From assembly GCA_964475985.1 (NCBI GenBank), contig CAYYYP010000006.1:1-64000 (forward strand): a stretch of 64,000 nucleotides of DNA, read 5' to 3'. The stretch comes from CAYYYP01 sp964475985. GTDB taxonomy: Bacteria; Bdellovibrionota; UBA1018; CAYHWW01. Below the pieces are notes generated by a model, which worked only from the letters and a program-made list of their open reading frames with translations, was not told the origin of the DNA and searched no databases. This document shows, piece after piece, positions 17,205 through 25,771 of this stretch (the stretch's first letter is position 1; the number at the start of each line of letters is the position of its first letter). A program made the translations under genes and the position numbers.

Positions 17205-18054
17205 TTTGGAGAGTCAGCGAATATTCAAAGCCGGGTCTAAAAGTTTTTCTTTCGCAGCTTCCTTGTTTGATCAGCGCTTGAGACGATCGGCGTCGCTGCT
17301 TTACCATTGGTGCAGGCACTGCGACGATGAAATCGATCGTCAGCAAACCGTCGAAGCGGGTTTGGTTCGATTGCAAGTTTTGACGGAGCAGTCCAGCCAT
17401 TCGGTGGCTCTGCATCAAGTCAACGAGGGTTGCTTCGCTGCATTCCAAACCGTAACGCGAGAAAGCGGAATCCCAGATCGTTTGCCACAGGACTTTCTTG
17501 AGGGAATGCGTTGGGACATTGAAAGCAAAACCTATGAAAGCCTTCCAGAACTGCTGGAGTACTGTTACCGAGTCGCCGGAACCGTAGGGCAAATGATGTG
17601 TCATGTGATGGGAGTAACTTCGCAGGAGGCGCTGTCTCATGCTTCCGATCTGGGTAAAGCCATGCAGTTGACCAATATCGCGCGCGATGTTTTTGAAGAT
17701 GCGTCATTGGGCCGCGTCTATCTGCCACAGGCATGGTTGCGCGAAGCCGGAATCAACCAAGATGGGATTTGCGATGACAAAAACAGGCAAGCGTTGGTGG
17801 CCTTGGTCAACCGACTACTCAGGGAGGCTTGGTCGTTTTACCGTTCAGGCGAGAGGGGAACTTCTATGTTACCCTACCGTGCCGCTTGCGCCGTTGCAGC
17901 TGCTTCTTCAATTTATGAGGCCATCGGCAATGAGCTGCAAAAGCGAGGAGCTACAGCTTGGGATGAACGTGTCGTCATCTCCAAGGGAATGAAAATTATT
18001 TTTGCCTTATTGGCGGTAACACGAATCACCTGGCGACGACTGGTTTGGAGATGA
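17173..18054 (+). CDS. crtB: Phytoene synthase
   Basis: Joins two geranylgeranyl diphosphates to phytoene. The 293-residue protein has the squalene/phytoene synthase fold: SKSFSFAASLF near the N-terminus, first aspartate motif D51-D-E-I-D55 in HCDDEIDR, the YCYRVAGTVGQMM helix, and the second motif NIARDVFEDASLGRVYLP with DVFED. The start is set by GGAGG at 17161-17165 before the ATG at 17173, inside the end of crtI. Its last codons overlap the crtZ start region. Because crtE is broken, its substrate may be missing in this strain. Confidence 0.94.
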   Translation: MNPTANTHQLDLESQRIFKAGSKSFSFAASLFDQRLRRSASLLYHWCRHCDDEIDRQQTVEAGLVRLQVLTEQSSHSVALHQVNEGCFAAFQTVTRESGIPDRLPQDFLEGMRWDIESKTYESLPELLEYCYRVAGTVGQMMCHVMGVTSQEALSHASDLGKAMQLTNIARDVFEDASLGRVYLPQAWLREAGINQDGICDDKNRQALVALVNRLLREAWSFYRSGERGTSMLPYRAACAVAAASSIYEAIGNELQKRGATAWDERVVISKGMKIIFALLAVTRITWRRLVWR

Positions 18055-18476
18055 ATGTGAGGTATTTTGTCGTTTCTTTAGCAGCATTTCTTGTCATGGA
18101 TGTGGTTTCATACTTTGCGCATCGGTACGTATTTCACGGGTTTTTATGGTGTTTTCACCAATCGCACCATGCCTCAAGAAAAGGTTGGTTTGAGAAGAAT
18201 GATTTTTTTTCTCTTTTTTTCGCCTCGATCGCCATTGCCCTTATAGCACTTGGAATGAGCCCCGCTTATAGGATTTGCCTGGCCCTTGGAATCGGTATGA
18301 CGGCCTACGGGCTTGCCTATTTTGCCGTGCACGAGATTTACACCCATCGACGGTTGTTTCATTTTGAATTGAAGAATGGCCACCTCAATAAAATACGGCA
18401 GTTGCACCGAGTGCATCACCAAAGCATTAAAAAACCAGGACAGGAACCCTTTGGTTTCCTATGGTTCAAGCTGTGA
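18051..18476 (+). CDS. crtZ: Beta-carotene hydroxylase (CrtZ type)
   Basis: A di-iron membrane hydroxylase that converts beta-carotene through cryptoxanthin to zeaxanthin. About 141 residues with four hydrophobic segments and the conserved histidine clusters of the fatty acid hydroxylase superfamily: HRYVFH, HQSHH, HEIYTH and HRVHH. The length is slightly short of the Pantoea enzyme (about 175), with a shorter C-terminus. The start is uncertain: ATG at 18051, TTG at 18045, or GTG at 18057, the last being best spaced from GGAG at 18047. It overlaps the crtB stop and crtX start, so it is translationally coupled in the operon. Confidence 0.9.
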   Translation: MNVRYFVVSLAAFLVMDVVSYFAHRYVFHGFLWCFHQSHHASRKGWFEKNDFFSLFFASIAIALIALGMSPAYRICLALGIGMTAYGLAYFAVHEIYTHRRLFHFELKNGHLNKIRQLHRVHHQSIKKPGQEPFGFLWFKL

Positions 18477-19681
18477 AAAAGAAACGAATTCTGTTTATAG
18501 TCGAGGCTGTGACCTTAGCTCAAGTGGTACGCCTTTACACTTTAGCTGAAGGCCTTGACTCAGAGGCGTATGAAATTCATTTTGCCAGCAGTGAATTTGA
18601 CCCGATCATCTTTAGTGGATCTGTTTTCAATCACTGGCAGATTAAATCCATTACGAAGGAATCCCTGTTTCGCTCCATGAGATTTGGGCTAAGGCCCTAC
18701 GACAAACAAACATTAGCTCAATATGTGAAAGAGGAGCTCGCCCTGTTCGACAAAATCAAACCCGATCTTGTCGTAGGTGATCTCAGGTTCTCTTTGCCGG
18801 TGAGCACGGCGGTTAAGGGTATAAAGTTATGCTCGTTGATCAATGCCTACTGGAGTCCCTACTGCGCCTCAAAAAAGATCCCTGTTCCAGATCACCCCAT
18901 AATTTCAATTTTAGGGGAGAAGATGACGGAAGAATATTTTCCAAAAGCCGTTCAATCCTCTTTTGACTATTTCGCTAGTCCAGTAAATCAGCTTCGTAAA
19001 AAATACGGGCTTTCTACGATCGGCAGCCTCAAAGAAGTCATGACCTATGGCGATGCGGTCCTATATCCAGACGTTCCTGAACTGGTGCCGATGAATGAAC
19101 TGCCTCAACACCATCATTTTTTAGGCCCTGTGTTATGGTCTCCTAAGTTGGAACTACCCGCGCGGTGGGACCAGATCGATCGGACAAGGCCGCTAGTTTA
19201 TACAACCCTTGGATCCTCCGGTCGCATCGATGTTATGCCGAAAGTACTATCGGTTTTGAGTGAAATGAACCTAACCGCAGTTGTTGCTACAGCTGGTCGA
19301 TCGATTCCTCAAAAACAGTTACCCTCAAATATTATGATGTTTGATTATGTTCCGGGAGACCTTGTGGCTAGGCAAGCCCAGTTGGTCCTGTGTAACGGTG
19401 GTAGCACTACGGGTTATCAGGCGCTCAACGAAGGGGTGCCGGTCATTGGACTAGCCTCAAATTTAGATCAGTTTTTAGCCATGGATGCAATTTCAACCGC
19501 CGGTGCCGGCATTTGCCTGAAGGCCCGAAATTTTGGCGAGGAATCGCTTAAAGGCTCGATTCTAGAAATCATAGAAAATCCCAGTTTCGCCGCTAATGCA
19601 GAAAAGATTTCAAAATCGTTTGATTTGTTCAATTCAGAAGCAAAATTCAATGCATTGGTCGAAAAGCTGACTAATGGCTGA
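18461..19681 (+). CDS. crtX: GT1-type glycosyltransferase, probably zeaxanthin glucosyltransferase
   Basis: A 406-residue enzyme of the GT-B fold. The N-terminal half begins KKKRILFIVEAVTLAQVVRLYTLAEGL, and the C-terminal half has the UDP-sugar-binding signature VLCNGGSTTGYQALNEGVP followed by GLASNLDQ. Its place after crtZ (16-bp overlap) and the family resemblance point to CrtX, which adds sugar to zeaxanthin hydroxyls. A role in glycosylating another lipid is possible. It is the last gene of the operon; a weak terminator follows. The first His of the usual HGG is replaced by N (CNGG), as in some divergent members. Confidence 0.8.
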   Translation: MVQAVKKKRILFIVEAVTLAQVVRLYTLAEGLDSEAYEIHFASSEFDPIIFSGSVFNHWQIKSITKESLFRSMRFGLRPYDKQTLAQYVKEELALFDKIKPDLVVGDLRFSLPVSTAVKGIKLCSLINAYWSPYCASKKIPVPDHPIISILGEKMTEEYFPKAVQSSFDYFASPVNQLRKKYGLSTIGSLKEVMTYGDAVLYPDVPELVPMNELPQHHHFLGPVLWSPKLELPARWDQIDRTRPLVYTTLGSSGRIDVMPKVLSVLSEMNLTAVVATAGRSIPQKQLPSNIMMFDYVPGDLVARQAQLVLCNGGSTTGYQALNEGVPVIGLASNLDQFLAMDAISTAGAGICLKARNFGEESLKGSILEIIENPSFAANAEKISKSFDLFNSEAKFNALVEKLTNG

Positions 19682-19699
19682 ATTTTTGAAAATATCTAG

Positions 19700-19719
19700 A
19701 CCAAGGCCTTTGGTTTTAT
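19700..19719 (+). terminator. Possible terminator of the carotenoid operon
   Basis: ACCAA (19700-19704) pairs with TTGGT (19710-19714) around GGCCT, followed by TTTAT. The stem is only 5 bp, but it sits 19 bp after the crtX stop and before a convergent gene. Confidence 0.4.
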
Positions 19720-19721
19720 AG

Positions 19722-20429
19722 TCACTGGATATTCATCATTATCTGTAGCGCCTCTAGCGCTCTCTGCATCAAGTTAATAATATCTGTGCCTCGCAGCTGC
19801 GTTAGTGCCACGATCAAAATCACTTCGATCGCTAAATGCGGTGCCGCGAGCGAACGCATCCGACTACTGCCTACATATTCCATTTCTTGAATACGCGGAT
19901 CCCCTAACTCCTTGGCTAAAAATAAAAATCCTACCGTAAGCATCGGGTCCAACGACACGCCCATGGGCACGCGAACTCCGGCGATACCCAAAGCCTGGCA
20001 AGTTCCCGTGACACAAGTCTGAAGCGCTAGCTTATCTTTTCTCGCGAGGAGAAATTTTCTAAGTTCAGTAAGGCCTTCCGGCGTGGCATTTAACTTAAAT
20101 CTAAAAAAACCTCGCCTGCCGGAGCGAGCGGCCGTAATGGCATGATCCATCGTTCGGCTCACACTATATCCAAAAATTGGATTCCACATCTTCCCGTCTA
20201 ACGAGAACTCCACATGGCTTACGGAGAAGCGCGATGACTTTGGATACCAAATAAACTCAAACTGACCTTCCAACCCATTAGCGCCATCGTCCACGAGTTC
20301 ACTGGCGCACGCTTCATCGAAATGGCGTTCCAAAAAATGATCTTCGGCCAAAGTGGGCGGCGAACCTAAAAATAAAAACCAAAACGAAAGTAGAAATAAA
20401 TAATACTTATTTAAAGGTGAAGACGTCAT
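19722..20429 (-). CDS. Exported protein of unknown function
   Basis: A 235-residue protein with a signal peptide (NKYYLFLLSFWFLFLGSPPTLA-EDHF). The central part is beta-rich (GQFEFIWYPKSSRFSVSHVEFSLDG), has a cysteine pair around LQTCVTGTCQALG, and the C-terminal third is hydrophobic and helical (HLAIEVILIVALTQL). I recognise no family. It is convergent with crtX and lies about 50 bp downstream of another envelope gene on the same strand, so the two may be co-transcribed. Probably periplasmic or membrane-associated. Confidence 0.7.
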   Translation of the reverse strand: MTSSPLNKYYLFLLSFWFLFLGSPPTLAEDHFLERHFDEACASELVDDGANGLEGQFEFIWYPKSSRFSVSHVEFSLDGKMWNPIFGYSVSRTMDHAITAARSGRRGFFRFKLNATPEGLTELRKFLLARKDKLALQTCVTGTCQALGIAGVRVPMGVSLDPMLTVGFLFLAKELGDPRIQEMEYVGSSRMRSLAAPHLAIEVILIVALTQLRGTDIINLMQRALEALQIMMNIQ

Positions 20430-20479
20430 ACAATATTGACCCGCACCTCATATCGAACGGACCGTTTTGTAAAACCCTC

Positions 20480-21265
20480 CTACCAAAAATGTACAAATTC
20501 AAGCGAACCGAAATGAGCCTCGTAGCCATTTTCCGCAGTGAACCCCGAATAATTATAGGTTGGCCTAAGGTCCCACTGCCGAGCAAAACTCCACGTTGCA
20601 GAAGTGCCTAGTCCCATCACGAAAATAGTTCTCTCTTCAAGTTCTCCAATGAAATAGGTTTCCGTAGCGTTGGGCAATGCGGTCCGGCCGTGAGTCGCGG
20701 CGAAAAAAAGATTAGGTTTTAAAGCAAAATTTTCCGCTAACTGCAAAACGGGACCGATATCGAGACTCGTAGACCAGTGGAATTTTTTTCCGGACTTAAA
20801 AGGAAAGTCTAGAACGACGGACGGTACGAAATCCAAGGCAACTTTTTGGGTCAGTTGATGCCGATAGGAAAGATTCAACGTAGGGTATACTCTAAATCCC
20901 ATAATCGAGCTGTAGGCCATGTTGGCAAGAAATGAAAATCCTAACCGGCTCGTTTCATTTTTCCAAAACTGATGCGATATCCCAAGGTTGATGGGATACC
21001 AAAGCAAAGTCCAGTCGTCGTTAAGGGCAATCTCCCAGATGAGTGGGTTAGGAAGTGCGATCGCAGCTTGGGAAAATTTGTCATCCCTATTCCGGGAAAC
21101 GCTCGTACGGATGTGCCAATTGTTAACACCGTCCGGCAGGGTGTAGGGCCGTTCGATTTCCCGGCGCGGATACTTTTCTAGAGGCGGACGAGACGCGCAC
21201 CCGGAAATGAAAATAATTGTCATGAACGAGAAAATAGCAAACCATCTAGTAAACGAAGGTGACAT
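20480..21265 (-). CDS. Putative outer-membrane beta-barrel lipoprotein
   Basis: 261 residues starting with a lipoprotein signal: basic start, hydrophobic core and the lipobox FISGC, so lipidation at the cysteine near residue 22 is expected. After a Pro-rich linker the sequence alternates polar and aromatic residues in beta-strand style (DDWTLLWYPINLGISHQFW, RVYPTLNLSYRHQLTQKVAL) and ends in a terminal phenylalanine-tryptophan pair, EFVHFW, which suits a barrel C-terminal strand recognised by BamA. No named family is recognised. Function unknown; perhaps a small porin-like or structural outer-membrane protein. Confidence 0.72.
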   Translation of the reverse strand: MSPSFTRWFAIFSFMTIIFISGCASRPPLEKYPRREIERPYTLPDGVNNWHIRTSVSRNRDDKFSQAAIALPNPLIWEIALNDDWTLLWYPINLGISHQFWKNETSRLGFSFLANMAYSSIMGFRVYPTLNLSYRHQLTQKVALDFVPSVVLDFPFKSGKKFHWSTSLDIGPVLQLAENFALKPNLFFAATHGRTALPNATETYFIGELEERTIFVMGLGTSATWSFARQWDLRPTYNYSGFTAENGYEAHFGSLEFVHFW

Positions 21266-21539
21266 GCAGTTCCAGCTCCTTAAAAAACGTCAAGGGTTCA
21301 TAACGGATTTTTCGTAGAGTTCAAACAATTAATAAAAATCGTAGGAATTGCCAGCAAACCTCGATTCAAAAAATTCATTTTGTAAACAGATTTAAGAACA
21401 AGAACGCGCTGCACTGATTTGCCTTTCCCCTTGCCGGCCCCCATTCAACGGGAATATTCATGCATTACATCAAAATTGTTTAACCATTGTTCTTGCGCTT
21501 GCGCCGGCAACATTAACCTTTTCAATTTAAGGAATCATT

Positions 21540-23771
21540 ATGGCAAAAACGAAAAAAAGTCCCACTGGTAATTCACCCGCAAAATCTGCAGGAAAATCTT
21601 CAACCTCACGACCACCGCGCCCACCTAGGAATGATGGTTTTCTTGAAGAAGGTTCGTTTCTCACTACCAACCAAGGCGCATTAATTTCAGACAATCATAA
21701 TAGTTTAAAAGTAGGTCCACGCGGTCCAACTCTCTTGGAAGACTTTGTTCTTCGCGAAAAAATCACAAGCTTTGACCACGAAAGAATTCCCGAACGAGTC
21801 GTACACGCAAGGGGCGCCGGAGCATTTGGCTATTTTGAATGTACTAAAGACATCAGCCAAGTTTCCATGGCGGGGCTTTTCACGCAGGTCGGGAAAAAAA
21901 CTCCGGTACTCGTTCGCTTCTCCACCGTGGCCGGTAGCCGTGGGTCCATGGACACCGCGCGTGACGTGCGTGGATTCGCGGTTAAGTTCTACACGGACGA
22001 AGGAAATTTCGATCTGGTGGGAAACAACATCCCAGTGTTTTTCATTCAGGACGCCATGAAATTTCCGGATCTCGTTCACGCAGTGAAGCCTGAGCAGGAT
22101 AATGAAATTCCCCAGGCTCAATCCGCCCACGACACTTTTTGGGATTTTGTTTCTCTGATGCCCGAAAGCCTGCACATGCAGTTTTGGGCCATGAGCGACC
22201 GGGCGATTCCCCGCAGTTATCGTATGATGGAAGGTTTTGGCGTGCACACTTTCCGTTTGGTGAATAAAAAAGGTGAAGCAACCTTTGTTAAGTTTCATTG
22301 GAAACCAAAACTTGGCGTGCATTCGTTGCTCTGGGAAGAAAGCCAGCAACTAGGGGGCCTCGACCCTGACTTTCACCGTCGCGATTTATTTGAATCCATC
22401 AGCAAAGGCAATTTCCCCGAGTGGGAGCTCGGCGTACAGCTCATCCCTGAGAGTGATGAGTTTAAATTCCCCTTTGATTTGCTAGATGCCACAAAGCTTG
22501 TGCCAGAAGAACTCGTACCGGTACAAAAAATTGGCAAGCTCGTATTGAGTCGCAACCCCGATAACTTTTTTTCAGAAATTGAGCAGGTGGCATTTCACCC
22601 TGGCCATATCGTTCCGGGAATTGATTTCACCAACGACCCACTTTTGCAGGGTCGTTTGTTCTCGTATACGGACACGCAGCTTACGAGACTTGGTGGGCCT
22701 AATTTCCACGAGCTGCCCGTGAATCGCACGCTTGCGGGGGTAAATAATAATAACCGGGATGGATTTGGCCAACACCTTATCCCCCAAGGAAAGGTGGCCT
22801 ATGAGCCAAATTCCCTCAAGAAGGGAGGATGCCCCTTCCACGCAGGTGCCGATAAAAAAACTCTGGTGCAATTTACGGAGCGCATGTCGGCGCAAAAGGT
22901 GCGGGCACGGAGCTCCAGTTTCGGTGACCATATTTCCCAGGCGAAATTATTTTTTGATAGCCAAAACGAGGTGGAACAAAAACACATCGAAAACGCATTT
23001 TCTTTTGAGCTCTCAAAAGTAAATGCGGCCCACGTGCGTAATCGAGTCGTAAATCTGCTTATGTTCGTGAACGAGAACCTAGCAAAAAGCGTCGCGCAGA
23101 ACGTCGGTGCGGTAATTCCTAAAACACCCGTGATTCCGCCCAATCCAGCCGATCCCGAAAACAATATTGTGCCGGAAAACCTTTCCCAGGACGCAGCGGC
23201 CGAAGATCAACCCAACTGGAAACCTAAAACTGGGTTACCAAAAAAATCCACGGCCCTATCCATCGTGCTCAACAATAAAAAACTAGTAGAAACTAGAAAA
23301 ATTGCTTTGCTCGTAGGTAGCGATACGGACGCTGCGAGTTTAAAAACTGTGCAGTCTGCCCTTAAGGCCCAGGGCGTAGGGTTTGAACTAGTGGTTCCGC
23401 AGTTCAGTCGCGAAAAGGAAAATACCGATGCGTCTGTAGTGGAGCAGTCCCTTTCATCTACGCCATCCCATGCCTTTGATGGGGTTTTTGCCTTGGTTTC
23501 GCCCAAGAGTTACGCAAAACCAAAGGATGTAGGGCTTGCCGTACGGTTCATTGGCCAAGCCTTTAAGCATTGCAAAACCATCGGTGGGATTGCCGCCTCC
23601 AAGGGTCTCATTGATGAAGCGACTTTTGGCATGGCGCTTAAAAAGGACGCGCCTGGCGTAGTGATCGCAGACGGCCCTCAGCTAACGACTTCCTTAAATG
23701 CTTTCCTGAAAAGCCTTGGGGAGCACCGTCACTGGGCCCGTGAGGAACCGGCACAAAGGCTGCCGTTTTAG
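21540..23771 (+). CDS. katE: Catalase, large-subunit type (HPII-like)
   Basis: Breaks down hydrogen peroxide in the cytoplasm. The 743-residue length and C-terminal flavodoxin/DJ-1-like domain (residues about 580-740, starting TRKIALLVGSDTDAASL) place it with the large-subunit clade such as E. coli KatE. Active-site residues are H89 (RVVHARGAGAFGYFE) and N162 (GNNIPVFFIQD); the proximal heme tyrosine lies in RLFSYTDTQLTRLGGPNF. The first 35 residues are a Lys/Ser/Pro-rich extension. AAGGAA lies seven bases before the ATG. The 275-bp upstream gap presumably holds the promoter, but I see no definite operator. It converges with the ybhP-like gene with three bases between the stops. Confidence 0.95.
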   Translation: MAKTKKSPTGNSPAKSAGKSSTSRPPRPPRNDGFLEEGSFLTTNQGALISDNHNSLKVGPRGPTLLEDFVLREKITSFDHERIPERVVHARGAGAFGYFECTKDISQVSMAGLFTQVGKKTPVLVRFSTVAGSRGSMDTARDVRGFAVKFYTDEGNFDLVGNNIPVFFIQDAMKFPDLVHAVKPEQDNEIPQAQSAHDTFWDFVSLMPESLHMQFWAMSDRAIPRSYRMMEGFGVHTFRLVNKKGEATFVKFHWKPKLGVHSLLWEESQQLGGLDPDFHRRDLFESISKGNFPEWELGVQLIPESDEFKFPFDLLDATKLVPEELVPVQKIGKLVLSRNPDNFFSEIEQVAFHPGHIVPGIDFTNDPLLQGRLFSYTDTQLTRLGGPNFHELPVNRTLAGVNNNNRDGFGQHLIPQGKVAYEPNSLKKGGCPFHAGADKKTLVQFTERMSAQKVRARSSSFGDHISQAKLFFDSQNEVEQKHIENAFSFELSKVNAAHVRNRVVNLLMFVNENLAKSVAQNVGAVIPKTPVIPPNPADPENNIVPENLSQDAAAEDQPNWKPKTGLPKKSTALSIVLNNKKLVETRKIALLVGSDTDAASLKTVQSALKAQGVGFELVVPQFSREKENTDASVVEQSLSSTPSHAFDGVFALVSPKSYAKPKDVGLAVRFIGQAFKHCKTIGGIAASKGLIDEATFGMALKKDAPGVVIADGPQLTTSLNAFLKSLGEHRHWAREEPAQRLPF

Positions 23772-23774
23772 ATA

Positions 23775-24524
23775 TTATTCATTGAGATTGAATTCGGCGA
23801 GAATGGGCAAGTGATCGGAGAGGCTTTTCCAAGTCTTTCCCTTCATGAGCTCAGCGCTCACGCATTCAATGCCACGGTAATAAAGTCGGTCGAGTTTGAG
23901 AAACGGACCAAAACTTGGGAAAGTACTCGCGTGTTTGTCGTGAGTACTGAGAAACGCTTCCTTTACCCCAAGCGTCTCTTCAAGGATGGGAGTCATTCGT
24001 TCTCGCCAATCATTAAAGTCCCCGCCGATGAGAAGCGGTGCTTCGGGGGGCACCATAAGTTTGATGCGATGACAGAGGCTAATCACCTGTTCTACGCGGT
24101 CTCGCTCAAAGAGCCCGAGATGCACGCAAAAGACGTGTAATGAATGACTCGGGACTAAGTCCACAACTGCGTGCAACAAGCCTCGCCGTTCAATGGAGCT
24201 GTAGGAAACATCCTGATTTTCCCAAAAGGAGATGGGAAATTTACTCAAGATCGCATTGCCATGGTGACCCTCAGTATAAATCGCATTTTTCCCGTAGGCG
24301 AAGTGAGGCCAGATGCGATCGGCTAAAAATTCAAACTGGGAAACCGTCGGCCAGTCCTCAAAGGTTGCGGCATGTTTTTCGTGATGACCAAGCACCTCCT
24401 GAAGCAAAACCAAATCCGCATGTACCGCTTCAATGGAATCCTTGATGTCCTTCAGAATAAAATTTAAATTTCCAGAGCTAAAACCCTTGTGGATATTATA
24501 CGAAAGCACCCTTAAGTTCTTCAT
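23775..24524 (-). CDS. Endonuclease/exonuclease/phosphatase family protein (YbhP-like)
   Basis: 249 residues from the ATG at 24524 with the EEP fold: LRVLSYNIHKG at the N-terminus, LVLLQEV with the metal-binding glutamate, HGNAILSKFPI, LIGGDFNDW and the C-terminal LSDHLPILAEF with the catalytic Asp-His pair. Its start overlaps the upstream cardiolipin-synthase stop (TAATG), so the two are translationally coupled. In E. coli ybhP neighbours clsB (ybhO) in the same way, which suggests a phospholipid-related phosphodiesterase role rather than DNA repair. There is no signal peptide. The substrate is not known. Confidence 0.85.
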   Translation of the reverse strand: MKNLRVLSYNIHKGFSSGNLNFILKDIKDSIEAVHADLVLLQEVLGHHEKHAATFEDWPTVSQFEFLADRIWPHFAYGKNAIYTEGHHGNAILSKFPISFWENQDVSYSSIERRGLLHAVVDLVPSHSLHVFCVHLGLFERDRVEQVISLCHRIKLMVPPEAPLLIGGDFNDWRERMTPILEETLGVKEAFLSTHDKHASTFPSFGPFLKLDRLYYRGIECVSAELMKGKTWKSLSDHLPILAEFNLNE

Positions 24525-25681
24525 TACAACCACCGTTTAAAAAGCAGCGCGAACTTCTCCTGGGGGATTTGGATCCAGGAACGATTTTTCCAGGCCTTCA
24601 GTTTGATTTCTTCGGAGTTTTTTAAATCAGCGGCGAATTGTTTTTCAATGGAATGCACGCTGGAAGGTTCTTCAAGAATGACATCGGACTCTAGGTCATA
24701 ATGCAAACTGCGGTGATTTAAGTTTGAGGAGCCTACGGAGACCCAACCATCGATGAGTAAGACCTTTGCATGCAGTACGCTTGGACAGTATTCATAAATT
24801 CGTACTCCTCCCGAAAGCAAGTGCAGGTAAAAGGACCGGATGGCCCATTTGATGCCAAGCACATCACTTTTTTTGGACAATAAAACTTTTACGTCTACGT
24901 CAGCTTTGGCGGCGGCCCGTAGGGCAAGGATCAATGAGAAGTCGGGGATAAAATAGGGATTCGTTATCCATACCCGTTTTTTTGCCTGCAATATGCGACG
25001 GATCAAGTGCATATAGGACGCCCGTCTAAGTGTTCTAGTCACGTTAAGCCGAATGAGCTCGGAGGAAGGCAATTTACGAAAACGTTTTTTACCGCCAAAT
25101 TTTTTCCAACGGTAAGGGTAGGTTTTGAAATGCTCCCATGCATTATCAAATGCTTTATGAAGGTCCAGGACTTGCTGGCCTTCCACGAGAGCGGAAGTAT
25201 CCCGCCAGGCGTCCGCCCCGAGTTTGTCTTTAAGGTGGCGCTCCGTAATGTTCATGCTGCCGAGAAGGGCAGTGGTTTTATCGATGAGTAGAGTTTTACG
25301 ATGGTTTCTGCGGTTGAGTTTCCAAAAACCCATGACGATTTTTTGGAAGGCCAGGTAATTCCAAATTTCAAAATCAGAACGTTGCCATGGCAAGGGATGA
25401 AAAAACCGATACTCAATTTTTTCACCAAGAAACTTTTTTAGATCAGAACTCGACCAGCTAGAACTCCCAAAACCATCAAGCAGCAATCGCACCTTAACTC
25501 CGCGATCCGCGGCTTTGCGAAGGCACTTCACGATGCGTTTGCTAAGGGAATCTTTGTCAAAAATATAAGTTTCAAGGTCGATAGTTTTTTTTGCCTGAGC
25601 GATGGCGGCACAAAAGGCGTCAAAAAAAGCATCTCCGTCGTGGAAAACAGTTTCTTTATGCCATCGTTCATTGGTGCCCAT
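24524..25681 (-). CDS. clsB: Cardiolipin synthase B-like phospholipase D family protein
   Basis: A 385-residue enzyme with two HKD motifs: HRKTLLIDKTTALLGS near residue 127 and HAKVLLIDGWVSVGSSNL near residue 295, the duplicated PLD active site. There is no N-terminal membrane anchor, which fits ClsB rather than ClsA. ClsB-type enzymes make cardiolipin or phosphatidylglycerol by transferring phosphatidyl groups at the inner membrane. It is coupled to the YbhP-like gene downstream, the same pairing as in E. coli. Another PLD function, such as a nuclease, is less likely given that context. Confidence 0.85.
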   Translation of the reverse strand: MGTNERWHKETVFHDGDAFFDAFCAAIAQAKKTIDLETYIFDKDSLSKRIVKCLRKAADRGVKVRLLLDGFGSSSWSSSDLKKFLGEKIEYRFFHPLPWQRSDFEIWNYLAFQKIVMGFWKLNRRNHRKTLLIDKTTALLGSMNITERHLKDKLGADAWRDTSALVEGQQVLDLHKAFDNAWEHFKTYPYRWKKFGGKKRFRKLPSSELIRLNVTRTLRRASYMHLIRRILQAKKRVWITNPYFIPDFSLILALRAAAKADVDVKVLLSKKSDVLGIKWAIRSFYLHLLSGGVRIYEYCPSVLHAKVLLIDGWVSVGSSNLNHRSLHYDLESDVILEEPSSVHSIEKQFAADLKNSEEIKLKAWKNRSWIQIPQEKFALLFKRWL

Positions 25682-25771
25682 GGGCTAAGACTAAAACTAT
25701 TCAAAGCCCGTGGCAAAATGAAATGCCCGGGGGGATGGCACACTGCCTAAATGAAAAAAGTCGAACGAATT

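Noticed and set aside
21705..22349. Minus-strand frame of 214 residues
   Set aside because: Antisense shadow within katE.
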